Assembly: GCA_964396335.1 (NCBI GenBank)
Contig: CAYNEX010000030.1
Span: forward strand, 1-23,463
Length of the DNA stretch: 23,463 nt
Source of the DNA: ZC4RG30 sp964396335
GTDB taxonomy: Bacteria > Pseudomonadota > Gammaproteobacteria > Steroidobacterales > Steroidobacteraceae
Direction: 5' to 3'
The notes below the pieces were generated by a model. That model was not told where the DNA came from and searched no databases. It saw only the letters and a program-made list of their open reading frames with translations. Positions 1-7,530 of this stretch are shown here, piece after piece. Both the position numbers and the translations under genes were made by a program. Numbering within the stretch: position 1 is the stretch's first letter; every line of letters begins with the position of its first letter.

Positions 1-493
1 GCACGTTCACCGACGAGCGCGACAGGCGGCCGATGGCGCGGAACACCTGCTGCATCGCCGGCGCCTTGCCGAGCAGCTCGGGCATCGGCGGCGGGGGCGG
101 CGGCGCGGCAGCGCCATCGGCATTGCGTTCACCGGCCTGCGCGGCACGGCGCACCAGGTCCACGGCCTGGTCGACATCAAACGGCTTGGGCAGGTATTCG
201 AACGCACCGCCCTCATAGGCCGACACGGCACTGCCGAGGTCCGAGTGCGCGGTCATCACGATCACGGGCAGTTCCGGATGCCGCTCGTGCACATTGCGCA
301 GCAGTTCCAGGCCCGACTTGCCGGACATGCGGATGTCGGTCATCAGCACATCAGGCACTTCGCTGCCCAGCGTGGCGAGCGCCGACTCGGCCGCCTCGAA
401 CAACCGCGGGGCCATGCCGGCGTTCTTCAGCGCCCGCTCGAGCACCCAGCGGATGGAGGCGTCGTCGTCGACGAGCCAGACGCGAAGTTGCAT
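1..493 (-). CDS. ntrC: Nitrogen regulation response regulator NtrC, N-terminal part (cut by window edge)
   Basis: NtrC is the DNA-binding activator of sigma-54 promoters that answers to NtrB and switches on glnA and other nitrogen genes. The visible 164 residues start MQLRVWLVDDDASIRW and form a receiver domain: acidic pocket D9-D11, phosphoacceptor D53 in MTDIRMSGKSG, the conserved Thr in VIVMTAHSD and the Lys in YLPKPFD. A Pro/Ala linker follows, then the beginning of the AAA+ domain (LLGKAPAMQQVFRAIGRLSRSS), which reads like the entry into the NtrC central domain. The ATP-binding and helix-turn-helix parts lie outside the window. The ATG at 493 has an AGGAG motif just upstream, inside the end of ntrB, and lies 5 bases past the ntrB stop, so the two genes are co-transcribed and probably translationally coupled. 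NtrC sites found upstream of glnA support the identity. Confidence 0.95.
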   Translation of the reverse strand, partial: MQLRVWLVDDDASIRWVLERALKNAGMAPRLFEAAESALATLGSEVPDVLMTDIRMSGKSGLELLRNVHERHPELPVIVMTAHSDLGSAVSAYEGGAFEYLPKPFDVDQAVDLVRRAAQAGERNADGAAAPPPPPPMPELLGKAPAMQQVFRAIGRLSRSSVNV

Positions 494-498
494 GTCAT

Positions 499-1608
499 TC
501 ACTCCTGTTTACCCTCCAGCGGCAGCAGCATCGAGAAGACGGTGCGGCCGGGCTGGCTGGTGAATTCGATGATGCCGCCGTGGCGCGTGGCCAGGTCCTG
601 CGCAACGGCGAGCCCCAGGCCCGTGCCGTTGTTGCGACCGGTGACCAGCGGCAGGAACAGCGTCTTGATCAGGTCCGGCGGCACGCCGGGCCCGTTGTCT
701 TCCACCTCGATGGCGGTGACCAGGCGATGGCGGGTCTTGCCGATGCTCACGCCGCTGCGCACGCGCGTGCGCACCACGATGCGGCCATGGCTGCCGACCG
801 CCTGCATGGCATTGCGCACCACGTTCAGCAGCGCCTGCACGACCTGGTGGCGGTCGAGCAGCGAATCGGGAAGGCTGGGATCGTAATCGCGATCCAGCGT
901 CACCCCTTCCGGCGCCTCGGCGCGGATCAGCTTGATGACGTGCTCGCAGATCTCGTGCACGTTCACCAGCGTCTTCTGCGGCGGACGACTGCCGCCGGCC
1001 ATCGAATCGACCAGCGCCACGAGGCGATCGGCCTCGGCAATGATCACCGCGGTGTATTCGCGCAGCGCCGGGTCGGCCAGTTCCTTGTCGAGCAGCTGCG
1101 CGGCACCGCGCAGTCCGCCGAGCGGGTTTTTCACTTCGTGCGCCAGCTGCCGCACCATCAGGCGGCTGGCATCCATGTCGGCCAGGATCTGGTTGTCGCG
1201 CGTGATGCGCTGGCGCTGCGCGGCATCCGAGAGTTCCAGCAGCAGGTAGGTGCCGGTGGCCTGGCCTTCCAGCGGCGTGACGATCAGGTCGACCAGCGCC
1301 GGCTCGCGGTTGGCCGCCGAGCCGACCGCCTTCAGCACCAGTTCGTGCTGTGTGCAGGTCTCGAGGCGATCGAGCGAACGGCGCAGCACTTCGACCAGCT
1401 GCCGCGGGTCGTAGAACAGTTCGGAGAACGGCCGGCCGCGCGCATGGCGCAGGCTCGCGGCCATGAAATCCTGGGCGCTGACGTTGGCGTAGATCGGGCA
1501 CAGCTCGGCATCGAGCACCACGATGCCGGTGGACAGCGAATCGAAGAGTTCGGTGGGCTCGAACTGCGACAGCGGCGAGGACCAGCTGTGATCACGGATT
1601 GCCGACAT
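499..1608 (-). CDS. ntrB: Nitrogen regulation sensor histidine kinase NtrB
   Basis: NtrB (GlnL) is a cytoplasmic histidine kinase/phosphatase that, under PII control, phosphorylates NtrC in low nitrogen. About 369 residues, close to the family length. An N-terminal PAS domain (about 20-130, LFDSLSTGIVVLDAELCPIY) is followed by the dimerisation/phosphotransfer helix with the phosphorylated His near residue 157 in RQLAHEVKNPLGGLRGAAQL. The ATPase domain shows the N box (NVVRNAMQAV), G1 (DNGPGVPPD) and G2 (GTGLGLAVAQDLATRHGG). No membrane segment is visible. The start is either this ATG or the GTG three bases upstream (1611): a GGGGAGG motif lies 10 bases before the ATG and 7 before the GTG. It follows the DUF4124 gene by under 35 bases and precedes ntrC by 5, so it sits in a three-gene operon separate from glnA. 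Confidence 0.95.
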   Translation of the reverse strand: MSAIRDHSWSSPLSQFEPTELFDSLSTGIVVLDAELCPIYANVSAQDFMAASLRHARGRPFSELFYDPRQLVEVLRRSLDRLETCTQHELVLKAVGSAANREPALVDLIVTPLEGQATGTYLLLELSDAAQRQRITRDNQILADMDASRLMVRQLAHEVKNPLGGLRGAAQLLDKELADPALREYTAVIIAEADRLVALVDSMAGGSRPPQKTLVNVHEICEHVIKLIRAEAPEGVTLDRDYDPSLPDSLLDRHQVVQALLNVVRNAMQAVGSHGRIVVRTRVRSGVSIGKTRHRLVTAIEVEDNGPGVPPDLIKTLFLPLVTGRNNGTGLGLAVAQDLATRHGGIIEFTSQPGRTVFSMLLPLEGKQE

Positions 1609-1639
1609 CACGGGGCGACCTCCCCGCGACAGTGGGCAG

Positions 1640-2185
1640 TCAGCGGCCGCGGCCCGCCGGCGGCAGCACGCTGGTCTGCCGCAGATGGAAGGTGCGAGGC
1701 TCGGCGGTGCAGAGGATCACGCCTCCCGCATCCAGCACGCGCATCTGCACGGTGTGGCTGCCGCGAACGACCTCGGGCAGCGTGAAACTGAGGGATTCCG
1801 GCGGCCAGTCGCGCACCAGGGCGCCGTCCACGCGCACTTCGATGCGATGGCCCGACTGCAATGCCGGTTCGACCTGCAGCACGATGTTCACCGGCTGCAC
1901 GCCATGGAAGGTTTCGTCCGCGGCCGGCGATTGCACGCCGCAGCGGGTGTAGCGGAAGACGGGGGGCAGTACGCGTTCGGTCACCCGCGAGCCGATCGAC
2001 GGCACGTCGGGAACCGGGCCGCTGCCGGAAGGCTTCGGCGCCGGGCCGATATCCACCCTGACCGCACCGGGCACCGGATTGTCCGAGAAGTGGACCACGC
2101 CGTCTGCATCGGTCCAGCGCCAGATCTCCGCCGCGCCCGCGGCGAGCGCAAATCCGAGCAACAAGGCTGAGGCGACCACGCGCAT
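1640..2185 (-). CDS. DUF4124-containing exported protein
   Basis: A 181-residue protein with a short hydrophobic signal sequence (residues 1-18, SALLLGFALAAGAA). It is followed directly by the DUF4124 signature EIWRWTDADGVVHFSDNPVPGA, a small beta domain found at the N terminus of many exported proteobacterial proteins. The second half (about 90-165) looks like a beta-sandwich: NIVLQVEPALQSGHRIEVRVDGA followed by HTVQMRVLDAGG. No enzyme motif is seen and the function is unknown; it probably acts in the periplasm. It is the first gene of the operon with ntrB and ntrC, an arrangement I recall from several gammaproteobacteria in which this family sits between glnA and ntrB. No convincing Shine-Dalgarno precedes the ATG, and a promoter-like element ends only a few bases upstream of it. 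Confidence 0.85.
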   Translation of the reverse strand: MRVVASALLLGFALAAGAAEIWRWTDADGVVHFSDNPVPGAVRVDIGPAPKPSGSGPVPDVPSIGSRVTERVLPPVFRYTRCGVQSPAADETFHGVQPVNIVLQVEPALQSGHRIEVRVDGALVRDWPPESLSFTLPEVVRGSHTVQMRVLDAGGVILCTAEPRTFHLRQTSVLPPAGRGR

Positions 2186-2193
2186 AGGGCATC

Positions 2194-2221
2194 AGCATAG
2201 TCCCATTTACCGCCGATTCAA
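2194..2221 (-). promoter_or_regulatory. Putative sigma-70 promoter of the DUF4124-ntrB-ntrC operon
   Basis: Read on the minus strand there is TTGAAT at 2221-2216, a 16-base spacer, and TATGCT at 2199-2194. Both hexamers match the consensus at four of six positions. The expected transcription start falls on or within a few bases of the ATG at 2185, which would leave almost no leader. It lies directly after the glnA terminator hairpin, as expected for a promoter serving only the downstream genes. No experimental support; seen in sequence only. Confidence 0.4.
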
Positions 2222-2222
2222 G

Positions 2223-2249
2223 AAAGCCGGCGGCGATGACCGCCGGCTT
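2223..2249 (-). terminator. Stem-loop terminator downstream of glnA
   Basis: A 10-bp perfect stem, AAGCCGGCGG paired with CCGCCGGCTT around a 6-base loop (TCATCG), begins 15 bases after the glnA stop. On the minus strand it is followed by TCTTG, so the U tract is short. The hairpin separates glnA from the DUF4124-ntrBC operon and probably gives partial or full termination. Confidence 0.7.
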
Positions 2250-2263
2250 CCACCAGGCCCCGA

Positions 2264-3679
2264 TCAGAGGCTGTAGTACAGGTCCAGCTCGACCGGATGC
2301 GTGCTCATGCGATAACGCGTCACTTCCTGCATCTTCAGCGCGATGTAGGCATCGATCACGTCGTTGGTGAACACGCCGCCGCGGGTCAGGAACTCGCGGT
2401 CCTTGTCCAGCGCATCCAGCGCCATGTCGAGCGAGTGGCAGACCTGCGGGATGGCCTTCTCCTCCTCCGGCTCCAGGTCGTACAGGTCCTTGTCCGCGGC
2501 ATCGCCGGGGTGGATCTTGTTCTGGATGCCGTCGAGGCCGGCCATCATCATCGCCGTGAACGCGAAGTACGGGTTCGCCAGCGAGTCCGGGAAGCGCACT
2601 TCGATGCGGCGCGCCTTCGGGTTCGACACCCACGGAATGCGGATCGACGCCGAACGGTTGCGGGCCGAGTAGGCCAGCATCACCGGCGCCTCGAAGCCCG
2701 GCACCAGGCGCTTGTAGCTGTTGGTGCCCGGGTTGGTGAACGCGTTGATCGCGCGCGCGTGCTTGATGATGCCGCCGATGTAGAACAGCGCGGTTTCCGA
2801 CAGTCCGCCGTACTTGTCACCGGCGAACAGCGCCTTGCCGTCCTTCTGCAGCGACTGGTGCACGTGCATGCCCGAGCCGTTGTCACCGACCAGCGGCTTC
2901 GGCATGAAGGTCGCGGTCTTGCCGTACTGCGCGGCGACGTTCTGCACCACGTACTTGAGGATCAGCACCTCGTCGGCCTTGCGGGTCAGCGTGCCGGCGC
3001 CGACGCCGATCTCGCACTGGCCGCCGGTGGCCACTTCGTGGTGGTGCACCTCGACCTCGAGGCCCATTTCCTCCAGCGCGCTGCACATCGCACCGCGGAT
3101 GTCCTGGTAGGCATCCACCGGCGGGACCGGGAAGTAGCCGCCCTTCACGCCCGGGCGGTGGCCCAGGTTCGGACGATCGTTGAAGGCGGTGTTGGAGTTC
3201 CAGGCACCGGTGTACGACTCGATGGTGTAGCCGGTGCTGTTCATCGCACTGTGCCACTTCACGTCGTCGAAGATGAAGAATTCGTTCTCGGGGCCGAACA
3301 GCGCGGAGTCGGCGATGCCCGTCGACTTCAGGTAGGCCTCGGCGCGCAGCGCCAGCGAACGCGGGTCGCGCTCATAGCCCTGCATGGTGGCCGGCTCGAT
3401 GATGTTGCAGCGCAGGTTCAGCGTCGTCTCTTCATAGAAGGGATCGATCACGGCGCTGGCCGCATCCGGCATCAGGATCATGTCGGACTCGTTGATGCCC
3501 TTCCAGCCTGCGATGGAGGAGCCGTCAAACATCTTGCCGTCGGTGAAGATGTCTTCCTTGATCGCCTTGGCGGGCACGGTGACGTGCTGTTCCTTGCCGC
3601 GGGTATCACAGAAGCGGAAATCGACGTACTTGACCTCCTTTTCTTTGATGATCTTCAGGACGTCGCTCGGTGTAGTCAT
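2264..3679 (-). CDS. glnA: Glutamine synthetase, type I (GlnA)
   Basis: Glutamine synthetase condenses glutamate, ammonia and ATP into glutamine and is the main ammonia-assimilating enzyme when nitrogen is scarce. The 471-residue length is typical of the dodecameric GSI-beta type. Seen in order: beta-grasp N domain (KEVKYVDFRFCDTRGKEQH), the DGSSIAGWKGINESDM segment, catalytic-domain motifs PENEFFIFDD, NGSGMHVHQSL and NPGTNSYKRLVPG with ARNRSASIRIP, and the adenylylation loop KDLYDLEPEEE with the target Tyr at position 400. The last motif implies control by covalent adenylylation (GlnE). The start was chosen at MTTPSDVLKI because GGAGGA lies just upstream; an in-frame extension to 3745 would pass through the sigma-54 promoter region. 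Transcription is predicted from that promoter with NtrC sites further upstream, and ends at the hairpin at 2223-2249. Confidence 0.98.
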   Translation of the reverse strand: MTTPSDVLKIIKEKEVKYVDFRFCDTRGKEQHVTVPAKAIKEDIFTDGKMFDGSSIAGWKGINESDMILMPDAASAVIDPFYEETTLNLRCNIIEPATMQGYERDPRSLALRAEAYLKSTGIADSALFGPENEFFIFDDVKWHSAMNSTGYTIESYTGAWNSNTAFNDRPNLGHRPGVKGGYFPVPPVDAYQDIRGAMCSALEEMGLEVEVHHHEVATGGQCEIGVGAGTLTRKADEVLILKYVVQNVAAQYGKTATFMPKPLVGDNGSGMHVHQSLQKDGKALFAGDKYGGLSETALFYIGGIIKHARAINAFTNPGTNSYKRLVPGFEAPVMLAYSARNRSASIRIPWVSNPKARRIEVRFPDSLANPYFAFTAMMMAGLDGIQNKIHPGDAADKDLYDLEPEEEKAIPQVCHSLDMALDALDKDREFLTRGGVFTNDVIDAYIALKMQEVTRYRMSTHPVELDLYYSL

Positions 3680-3725
3680 GGCTCCTCCAGGTGAATACGG
3701 TCGGGCTCTTTGGCCGGCCACAGGG

Positions 3726-3745
3726 CTTTGCAGGCCCTGTGCCAA
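3726..3745 (-). promoter_or_regulatory. Sigma-54 (RpoN) promoter of glnA
   Basis: The minus strand reads TTGGCACAGGGCCTGCAA, which fits the sigma-54 consensus TGGCAC-N5-TTGCW: the invariant GG (-24) and GC (-12) are separated by exactly 10 bases. The predicted transcript begins near 3718, about 40 bases before the glnA ATG. Together with the NtrC palindrome about 95 bases upstream of that start, this is the classic nitrogen-regulated architecture. Confidence 0.9.
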
Positions 3746-3805
3746 CCTCCAGGGGCTTGTGGATCAACGGGTTAGGGAGCGACCGCTGCAAGTTCGGGCG
3801 CCTTC

Positions 3806-3822
3806 TGCACCATCATAGTGCA
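3806..3822 (-). promoter_or_regulatory. NtrC binding site (enhancer) for glnA
   Basis: On the minus strand this reads TGCACTATGATGGTGCA, a 7-3-7 inverted repeat matching the NtrC consensus TGCACYA-N3-TRGTGCA at every specified position. Its centre lies roughly 95 bases upstream of the predicted sigma-54 transcription start, a normal enhancer distance for NtrC. Confidence 0.9.
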
Positions 3823-3852
3823 TGCGCCGATTGGGCGCATCGAAATGGTGCG
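3823..3852 (-). promoter_or_regulatory. Degenerate, lower-affinity NtrC-like half sites next to the strong site
   Basis: Directly beside the strong box lies TGCGCCG-ATT-GGGCGCA (3823-3839), again 7-3-7 but with G replacing A/T at the flanking positions. A further one-sided match, CGCATCG-AAA-TGGTGCG (3836-3852), is centred 30 bases from the strong site, about three helical turns. Escherichia coli glnA also has two NtrC dimer sites about three turns apart, so the second one is the better candidate partner; the two weak candidates overlap and cannot both be filled. Confidence 0.45.
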
Positions 3853-3931
3853 TGCGTCGGGCGGGCCACGCACTGACTCGGTGCCGCCGGCGGGGGGGCT
3901 GGCAGCCGGATCAGTCCCTCGGGCTTGCCGA

Positions 3932-3937
3932 TATACT
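3932..3937 (+). promoter_or_regulatory. Possible -10 element of the glyQS operon
   Basis: TATACT resembles a sigma-70 -10 hexamer and lies 44 bases upstream of the glyQ ATG. No good -35 is visible 16-18 bases upstream, so this is a weak call. The rest of the 302-base divergent region between glnA and glyQ (3680-3981) is taken up mainly by glnA control sites. Confidence 0.25.
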
Positions 3938-3981
3938 GCCGCGCTTCCCCAAACTCGCCGCCCGGATGCGGGCAAGACCTG

Positions 3982-4947
3982 ATGGCCACGAGCAAAATCG
4001 GCCCCCCGGCCGCCACCTTCCAGGACCTGATCCTGGCCCTGCAGCGCTACTGGGCCAGCCGCGGCTGCGTGGTGCTGCAGCCCTACGACATGGAGATGGG
4101 CGCGGGTACCTTCCACCCGGCCACCTTCCTGCGCGCCATCGGCCCGGAGCCGTGGAGCGCGGCCTACGTGCAGCCCTCGCGCCGTCCCACCGACGGCCGC
4201 TACGGCGAGAACCCCTTCCGCCTGCAGCACTATTACCAGTTCCAGGTGGTGATCAAGCCCTCGCCGGCCGACATCCAGGACCTGTACATCGATTCGCTGC
4301 GCGCCATCGGCTTCGACCCGCTGGTGCACGACCTGCGCTTCGTCGAGGACAACTGGGAGTCGCCCACGCTGGGCGCCTGGGGCCTGGGCTGGGAGGTCTG
4401 GCTCAACGGCATGGAGGTCACGCAGTTCACCTACTTCCAGCAGGTGGGCGGCCTGGACTGCCGGCCGGTGACCGGCGAGATCACCTATGGCCTGGAGCGC
4501 CTGGCCATGTACCTGCAGGGCGTGGAAAGCGTCTACGACCTGGTGTGGGCCGATGGCCCGCTGGGTCGCGTGACCTATCGCGACGTGTACCACCAGAACG
4601 AGGTGGAACAGTCGGCCTACAACTTCGAGCATGCCGACGTGGCCGTGCTGCTGCGGCATTTCGAGGAACACGAGAAGGCCTGCAACGACCTGCTGGCCGC
4701 GAAGCTGGCGCTGCCCGCGTATGAGCAGGTGCTGAAGGCCTCGCATACCTTCAACCTGCTGGACGCACGCCGCGCCATCTCGGTGACCGAACGCCAGCGT
4801 TACATCCTGCGCGTGCGCACGCTGGCGCGCGCGGTGGCGCAGGCCTATTACGCCAGCCGCGAGGCGCTGGGTTTCCCGATGCTGGCAGCCGGTCCGCGCG
4901 TGCTGATCGCCGATGCGGCCGAAACGCCGCGGGGTGATGTGGCATGA
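3982..4947 (+). CDS. glyQ: Glycine--tRNA ligase alpha subunit
   Basis: GlyQ is the catalytic alpha chain of the bacterial alpha2beta2 glycyl-tRNA synthetase, which charges tRNA-Gly in the cytoplasm. The 321 residues are slightly longer than the roughly 300 usual for the family. Diagnostic segments are TFQDLILALQRYWASRGC, VVLQPYDMEMGAGTFHPAT, the class II motif-2 area RPTDGRYGENPFRLQHYYQFQ, and the motif-3 area GGLDCRPVTGEITYGLERLAMYLQGV. The ATG at 3982 gives the expected N terminus (MATSKIGPPAATF); an upstream in-frame ATG at 3925 would precede the possible -10 element and add residues without similarity to the family. The Shine-Dalgarno is weak. The stop codon overlaps the start of glyS in ATGA, so the two subunits are translationally coupled. 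Confidence 0.97.
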   Translation: MATSKIGPPAATFQDLILALQRYWASRGCVVLQPYDMEMGAGTFHPATFLRAIGPEPWSAAYVQPSRRPTDGRYGENPFRLQHYYQFQVVIKPSPADIQDLYIDSLRAIGFDPLVHDLRFVEDNWESPTLGAWGLGWEVWLNGMEVTQFTYFQQVGGLDCRPVTGEITYGLERLAMYLQGVESVYDLVWADGPLGRVTYRDVYHQNEVEQSAYNFEHADVAVLLRHFEEHEKACNDLLAAKLALPAYEQVLKASHTFNLLDARRAISVTERQRYILRVRTLARAVAQAYYASREALGFPMLAAGPRVLIADAAETPRGDVA

Positions 4948-7079
4948 GTGACTTTGCAGATTTCCTGGTTGAACTGGGCACCGAGGAGCTGCCGCCGAAG
5001 GCGCTGCGCGCGCTGTCCGAAGCCTTCCGCGATGGCCTGGTTTCACGCATCGATGCCGCCGGCCTCACGCATGGCGAGGTGCGTGCCTATGCCACGCCGC
5101 GTCGCCTGGCCGTGCACATCGAGCAGCTGGCGCAGCAGGCGCCGGCGCAGAAGATCCAGCGCCGAGGCCCGCCGGTGGCCGCCGCCTTCCGCGATGGCGT
5201 GCCGACGCGCGCCGCCGAGGCCTTCGCGCAGAGCTGTGGCGTCGCCATCGAGGCCCTGGGCCGCGAGAAGGACCCGAAGGGCAATGAATGCCTGTCCTTC
5301 AGTGGCGAGAAGGCCGGCGCGGCCACGCATGAGCTGCTGCCGGTCTTTGTCACCGAAGCACTGGATGCGCTGCCGATCCCGCGCCGCATGCGCTGGGGGG
5401 CCGGCGAGGCGCAGTTCGTGCGTCCGGCGCACTGGCTGGTGATGCTGCTGGGCCGGCAGGTGATTCCGGCCAACATCCTCGGCCTGACTTCCGGCAAGGA
5501 AACGCAGGGTCATCGTTTCCACAGCAGCGGCGCACTGCGCATTGCCACGCCGTCGGATTACACGCGTGTGCTCGAGACCAGCGGTCGTGTGATCGCCGAC
5601 TTCGCCACGCGCCGCGAACGCATCCGCGAAGGCGTGTCGCAGATCGCCGCGCAGCTGGGTGGCCGCGCACTGGTCAGCGATGACCTGCTGGATGAGGTCA
5701 CCGCGCTGGTCGAATGGCCGGTACCGCTGGCCGGCCGTTTCGAGGAACGCTTCCTGGCGCTGCCGCGCGAGCTGCTGATCTCGGTGCTGCAGGACCACCA
5801 GCGTTATTTCCCGGTCGAGGATGCAGAGGGCAGGCTGCTGCCCGCCTTCATCACCGTCTCGAACCTCGAGAGCACCAACATGGATGTGGTGCGCGCCGGC
5901 AATGAACGCGTGGTGCGCCCGCGCCTCTCCGATGCCGCCTTCTTCTGGGAGCAGGATCGCGCCGCGCCGCTGGCCGCGCGCCTGCCGCAGCTGGATGCCG
6001 TCACCTTCCAGGCGCAGCTGGGTTCGATCGGCGACAAGGTCCGCCGCATCACGCCGGTGGCGCGCGCCATCGCGCAGCAGATCGGAAGCGATGGCGATCG
6101 TGCCGAGCGCGCCGCCGCGCTGTGCAAGTGCGACCTGGTCACCAACCTGGTCGGTGAATTCCCGGAACTGCAGGGCGTGATGGGGCGTTATTACGCCGCC
6201 GCCGATGGCGAGGATGCGGAAGTCGCGTCCGCCATCGCCGAGCATTACCAGCCGCGCGGCCTGGGTGATGCCGTGCCCGAAACCAAGACCGGCATCGCGC
6301 TGGCGCTGGCCGATCGGCTCGACACGCTCACCGGCATCTTTGCCATCGGGCAGAAGCCCAGCGGCACCAAGGACCCCTTCGCGTTGCGCCGTGCCGCCAT
6401 CGGCATCGGTCGCATCCTGTACGGCCACCGCCTGACGCTGGACCTGTTCGACCTGATCGACGCCGCGGTGCGCGCGCACACCGTGTTCGACGCCGCGCCG
6501 GCCAAGGGCAAGCCGGCGCCGTCGCGCGGGACGGTGGCGGAAGAGGTGTACCAATACCTGATGGAACGCCTGCGCAATGCCTGGCTTGAGCCGCCGGATG
6601 GCGGTCCGCCGATTCCCGGCATCACGCCGGAAATCTGCGATGCCGTGCTGGCCGCGCGGCCGCGTTCACCGCTCGACTTCGACGCGCGCGTGCGGGCATT
6701 GATCGGCTTCCTGGCACTGCCCGAGGCGGCCAGCCTGACGGCCGCCAACAAGCGCATCGCCAACCTGCTGAAGAAGTCGGCCGGCGGTGAAACCCGTGGC
6801 GGCACGGTGGATGTATCGCGCCTGGTGCTCGATCCGGAACGCAATCTCTACGCCGCCATGCAGCGCGCGTTGCACAGCGTGCCGGAGTTCACTGGTGCCG
6901 GCCAGTTCGACGCCGCGCTGGCGGAGCTCGCCAAGCTGCGCGCGCCGGTGGATGCCTTCTTCGATGGCGTGATGGTGATGGATCCGGATCCGGCGCTGCG
7001 CGAGAACCGCCTGGCCCTGCTCGGCCAGCTGCGCGCGCTGTTCTCCGGCATCGCCGACCTGTCGCGCCTGCCGGGTTGA
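4944..7079 (+). CDS. glyS: Glycine--tRNA ligase beta subunit
   Basis: GlyS is the tRNA-binding beta chain that works with GlyQ in the heterotetrameric glycyl-tRNA synthetase. It is 711 residues, slightly longer than the E. coli protein of about 690. Family landmarks: the N terminus DFLVELGTEELPPKALRAL; RELLISVLQDHQRYFPVED and FITVSNLES; FFWEQDRAAPL; LVTNLVGEFPELQGVMGRYYA; and the stretch LALADRLDTLTGIFAIGQKP with GTKDPFALRRAAIGIGRI. The C terminus (about 600-705) matches a DALR-type anticodon-binding helical domain, with FDARVRALIGF and ALRENRLALLGQL. The start overlaps the glyQ stop by four bases, with a GGGGTG motif a few bases upstream. It is followed by the DUF1761 gene 18 bases later in the same direction. 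Confidence 0.97.
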   Translation: MSDFADFLVELGTEELPPKALRALSEAFRDGLVSRIDAAGLTHGEVRAYATPRRLAVHIEQLAQQAPAQKIQRRGPPVAAAFRDGVPTRAAEAFAQSCGVAIEALGREKDPKGNECLSFSGEKAGAATHELLPVFVTEALDALPIPRRMRWGAGEAQFVRPAHWLVMLLGRQVIPANILGLTSGKETQGHRFHSSGALRIATPSDYTRVLETSGRVIADFATRRERIREGVSQIAAQLGGRALVSDDLLDEVTALVEWPVPLAGRFEERFLALPRELLISVLQDHQRYFPVEDAEGRLLPAFITVSNLESTNMDVVRAGNERVVRPRLSDAAFFWEQDRAAPLAARLPQLDAVTFQAQLGSIGDKVRRITPVARAIAQQIGSDGDRAERAAALCKCDLVTNLVGEFPELQGVMGRYYAAADGEDAEVASAIAEHYQPRGLGDAVPETKTGIALALADRLDTLTGIFAIGQKPSGTKDPFALRRAAIGIGRILYGHRLTLDLFDLIDAAVRAHTVFDAAPAKGKPAPSRGTVAEEVYQYLMERLRNAWLEPPDGGPPIPGITPEICDAVLAARPRSPLDFDARVRALIGFLALPEAASLTAANKRIANLLKKSAGGETRGGTVDVSRLVLDPERNLYAAMQRALHSVPEFTGAGQFDAALAELAKLRAPVDAFFDGVMVMDPDPALRENRLALLGQLRALFSGIADLSRLPG

Positions 7080-7097
7080 TCCGAACGGGAGAACGGG

Positions 7098-7505
7098 ATG
7101 GACCGCTTCGCGATGGTGAACTGGCTGGCCGTGTTCGTGGCCGCGCTGTCGGGCTTCGTGGTCGGCTGGGCCTGGTACGGGCCGATCTGCGGCAAGGCCT
7201 GGTCGCGCGTCACCGGCATCACGAAGGAATCCGGTGACCGGATCCCGCCGGCGCTGGTGTTCGGCAGCGCCTATGTGCTGAATTTCATCGCCGCCACCGG
7301 CATCGCGCTGCAGAACGGCACCCACACCGGCATCTGGTTTGCGTTGCATGTCGGCCTGATGGGCGCGGTGTTCTTCATCGCGCCGGCGCTGGGCGTCATT
7401 TATCTCTTCGAACATCGCCCGCTGGTGCACTGGCTGGTGAACGCCGGTTACCAGGTTGTGAACTTCAGCGTGATGGGCGCGATCATCGGCGCCTTCACGC
7501 TCTGA
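7098..7505 (+). CDS. DUF1761 family small membrane protein
   Basis: A 135-residue protein that is almost entirely hydrophobic, with about four membrane segments: residues 8-28 (NWLAVFVAALSGFVVGWAWY), about 50-72, about 78-102 (ALHVGLMGAVFFIAPALGVI) and about 108-134. The N-terminal pattern with a WAWYGPICGKAW turn and the overall length fit DUF1761, a family of unknown function in the inner membrane. A GGGAG motif lies about 10 bases before the ATG. It sits 18 bases after glyS and 25 bases before the MATE gene, so it may be transcribed with either, but nothing links it to translation. Confidence 0.8.
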   Translation: MDRFAMVNWLAVFVAALSGFVVGWAWYGPICGKAWSRVTGITKESGDRIPPALVFGSAYVLNFIAATGIALQNGTHTGIWFALHVGLMGAVFFIAPALGVIYLFEHRPLVHWLVNAGYQVVNFSVMGAIIGAFTL

Positions 7506-7530
7506 TCCGCTTCATCCGCGCACGATAACG

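Noticed and set aside
3680..3745. N-terminal extension of glnA by 22 residues
   Set aside because: It would pass through the sigma-54 promoter and predicted transcript start, and MTTPSDV has an excellent ribosome binding site and family-typical N terminus.
3962..3976. Small hairpin GCCCG-GATG-CGGGC before glyQ as a riboswitch or T-box
   Set aside because: The stem is only five base pairs and there is no specifier loop or antiterminator; T-box control of glyQS is also not expected in this group.
5043..6554. A 503-residue minus-strand open frame inside glyS
   Set aside because: Shadow of a well-recognised gene; composition is typical of a GC-rich antisense frame.
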